A stretch of 6,885 bases of DNA from Bacillota bacterium (GTDB taxonomy: Bacteria > Bacillota > Bacilli > Bacillales_B > DSM-18226), in assembly GCA_021821235.1 (NCBI GenBank), contig JAKACS010000166.1, positions 1 to 6,885 on the forward strand, read 5' to 3'. Position 1 is the first letter of the stretch; each line of letters starts with the position of its first letter. This document shows, piece after piece, positions 6,056 to 6,885 of this stretch. Below the pieces are notes generated by a model that searched no databases, was not told the origin of the DNA, and saw nothing but the letters and a program-made list of their open reading frames with translations. The translations under genes were made by a program, and so were the position numbers.

Positions 6056-6140
6056 AGAAAAATTTACCCTATAGTTATTCAGAGTGAAAACACAAATATA
6101 ATACCAGATAATAGATAGAGGTGCAATGGTTTTTCAGTAT

Positions 6141-6149
6141 TTATCCACA
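6141..6149 (+). other. DnaA box (perfect)
   Basis: TTATCCACA, an exact match to the consensus, lies in the upstream half of oriC. A one-mismatch TTGTCCACA follows at 6174-6182. Confidence 0.85.
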
Positions 6150-6244
6150 ACAGCGTTATCGACTGGATAATTTTTGTCCACAAGATCTGCCTATGTGCAA
6201 AAGCTGTCGATAATTTGTGGGCAGTGCGAAAAATGTCGTTTTTT

Positions 6245-6253
6245 TTATCCACA
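6245..6253 (+). other. DnaA box (perfect), rpmH-proximal
   Basis: TTATCCACA lies 60 bp upstream of the rpmH -35 hexamer. It is the outermost perfect box, with a one-mismatch site in opposite orientation at 6263-6271. Confidence 0.85.
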
Positions 6254-6313
6254 GGGCGTTTTTGGGGATAAAAAGGGATCCACTTATAAAAAAAAAGGGG
6301 ATTTGAGAGGTGG

Positions 6314-6343
6314 TTGACAATTGCTGTATGTCATCTATATAAT
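6314..6343 (+). promoter_or_regulatory. strong sigma-A promoter for rpmH
   Basis: A perfect TTGACA (6314-6319) and a perfect TATAAT (6338-6343) are separated by 18 bp. Transcription should start near 6350, leaving a leader of about 48 nt before rpmH. Two consensus hexamers fit the high demand for a ribosomal protein, and the promoter points away from dnaA. Confidence 0.9.
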
Positions 6344-6397
6344 AATTGAGACTGTCTAATTGAATTTAAGGGCTATTCCTTTTGGGAGGTGTCATAG

Positions 6398-6532
6398 ATG
6401 AAAAGAACGTATCAACCAAATAAACGAAAACATAGCAAGGTTCATGGCTTCCGCAGCCGAATGAGCACAGCAAACGGACGTAAAGTTCTGGCGCGCCGCC
6501 GCCGTAAAGGAAGAAAAGTTTTATCAGCATAG
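6398..6532 (+). CDS. rpmH: 50S ribosomal protein L34
   Basis: The 44-residue product [20 protein letters not shown] (first 20 residues), ending in [13 protein letters not shown], is a standard L34: very basic, with the RRRRKGRK block that binds 23S rRNA. Its length equals that of B. subtilis L34. ATG at 6398 follows GGAGGT (6385-6390) by 7 nt, and a strong promoter lies upstream. It diverges from dnaA across oriC, as in nearly all Bacilli, and is followed by rnpA. The stop codon is built into the terminator stem. A frame on the opposite strand here is spurious. Confidence 0.98.
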   Translation: MKRTYQPNKRKHSKVHGFRSRMSTANGRKVLARRRRKGRKVLSA

Positions 6533-6562
6533 ACCACTGAAACGTCTCAGTGGTCTTTTTTT
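6531..6562 (+). terminator. intrinsic terminator overlapping the rpmH stop codon
   Basis: AGACCACTGA (6531-6540) and TCAGTGGTCT (6547-6556) form a 10-bp stem with a 6-nt loop, followed at once by a run of seven T (6556-6562). The first two stem bases are the last two bases of the rpmH TAG. It should end most rpmH transcripts before rnpA, so that the abundant L34 and the scarce RNase P protein can share one promoter with very different yields. Confidence 0.9.
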
Positions 6563-6621
6563 CTAATAGGGAGAACGGAGCGTCATCTGTTGGACTAACC
6601 AAAATTGAAGGTGTTTTTTCC

Positions 6622-6885
6622 GTGAAAAAAGAATTGCGAATCAAAAAGAATCAAGAATTTCAAGAAGTATTTAAAAAAGGACGGTCTTTCGCCAATCGGC
6701 AATTTGTTGTGTATGTATTAGCAAAAGAAGGACAGTCTTCTTTCCGAATCGGTCTGTCCGTCAGCAAAAAAATTGGCAATGCTGTTACGAGAAATCGAAT
6801 TAAGCGTTATATTCGCCAGGCTATTTTCGAACTGGCTGATCTTCTTTCTACTGAGCGTGACTATGTGATTATTGCCAGAAAACCG
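6622..6885 (+). CDS. rnpA: RNase P protein component, N-terminal 88 codons (cut by window edge)
   Basis: RnpA is the small basic protein of the RNase P ribozyme, which removes 5' leaders from pre-tRNA; it binds the catalytic RNA (rnpB) and the leader. The visible 88 of about 115 residues include the conserved F-V-Y strand region FANRQFVVY (23-31) and the RNR signature [20 protein letters not shown] (46-65), ending in YVIIARKP. The start is a GTG with AAGGTG (6608-6613) 8 nt upstream; no in-frame ATG lies before it and [12 protein letters not shown] fits the family N-terminus. The 89-bp gap from rpmH holds the terminator and no clear separate promoter, so expression by read-through is inferred. 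Confidence 0.97.
   Translation, partial: MKKELRIKKNQEFQEVFKKGRSFANRQFVVYVLAKEGQSSFRIGLSVSKKIGNAVTRNRIKRYIRQAIFELADLLSTERDYVIIARKP

Larger units (their letters stand above)
5822..6397. other. oriC upstream region and divergent dnaA/rpmH promoter region
   Basis: No gene is visible on either strand across these 576 bp. The part from 5822 to about 5970 is the AT-rich dnaA leader; 5973-6271 carries DnaA boxes and near-boxes; 6314-6397 is the rpmH promoter and leader. Besides the listed perfect boxes, one-mismatch 9-mers occur at 5937-5945, 5992-6000, 6075-6083, 6174-6182, 6194-6202 and 6263-6271. They could be low-affinity sites or chance. This corresponds to the DnaA-box region upstream of dnaA in the bipartite Bacillus origin. 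Confidence 0.85.

Noticed and set aside
6075..6102. A plus-strand TATAAT (6097-6102) as a second rpmH promoter.
   Set aside because: The best -35 (TTATTC, 16-bp spacing) is poor, and a near-consensus promoter already lies close to rpmH.
6126..6170. A 14-codon plus-strand frame after AGAGGTG in the oriC upstream region.
   Set aside because: The spacing from the Shine-Dalgarno match to the ATG is only 2 nt and the frame runs through a DnaA box; it is most likely chance.
6366..6644. A 92-codon minus-strand open frame across rpmH, its terminator and the rnpA start.
   Set aside because: It runs antisense to the unmistakable rpmH gene and its strong promoter and terminator; the product resembles nothing I recognise.
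1..6885. A novel defence, mobile or biosynthetic system.
   Set aside because: Every substantial coding region is a recognised conserved oriC-neighbourhood gene with an intact frame. There are no insertion sequences, integrases, CRISPR repeats, tRNA genes or unexplained coding gaps.

Overview
This window is the chromosomal replication origin (oriC) region of a low-GC, spore-former-type Firmicute, most likely a member of the Bacillaceae. It is shown in the reverse of the usual map orientation. The gene order on the minus strand, dnaA-dnaN-yaaA-recF-remB-gyrB, with rpmH-rnpA diverging on the plus strand, is the classic Bacillus arrangement. From memory, the proteins resemble their B. subtilis counterparts closely, and several have the same or nearly the same length: DnaN 378 aa, RpmH 44 aa, YaaA 72 aa, RemB 83 aa. 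The genus cannot be fixed from the sequence alone.

Layout from left to right: the N-terminal two thirds of gyrB (minus, running off the left edge); a 135-bp spacer with a weak candidate promoter; remB, recF and yaaA packed 9-11 bp apart in one apparent operon; a promoter-terminator spacer; dnaN; the dnaA-dnaN spacer (4256-4453), which holds the unwinding part of oriC; dnaA; a roughly 580-bp non-coding stretch (5822-6397) carrying the second DnaA-box cluster, the dnaA promoter/leader region and the divergent rpmH promoter; rpmH with a strong terminator on its stop codon; and the first 88 codons of rnpA (running off the right edge).

The origin is bipartite, with DnaA boxes on both sides of dnaA. 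On the dnaN side, the minus strand reads box, short GC-containing spacer, five DnaA-trio triplets, then a 32-bp AT-rich unwinding element. This is the order described for the B. subtilis basal unwinding system. The same spacer holds a perfect 32-bp palindrome centred on two fused, opposed DnaA boxes, which is the most distinctive element in the window.

The genes form one functional module. DnaA opens the origin, DnaN is the sliding clamp, RecF acts at gaps and stalled forks, GyrB (with GyrA, outside the window) removes positive supercoils, and RemB is a small regulator of the DUF370 family. RpmH (ribosomal protein L34) and RnpA (RNase P protein) belong to translation and tRNA processing. Four of the seven visible starts are not ATG (dnaA TTG, yaaA TTG, remB GTG, rnpA GTG), so start sites here are easy to mis-annotate. 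I found no mobile element, CRISPR array, tRNA or rRNA, and no undescribed multi-gene system. The points worth a second look are regulatory and architectural features of the origin.
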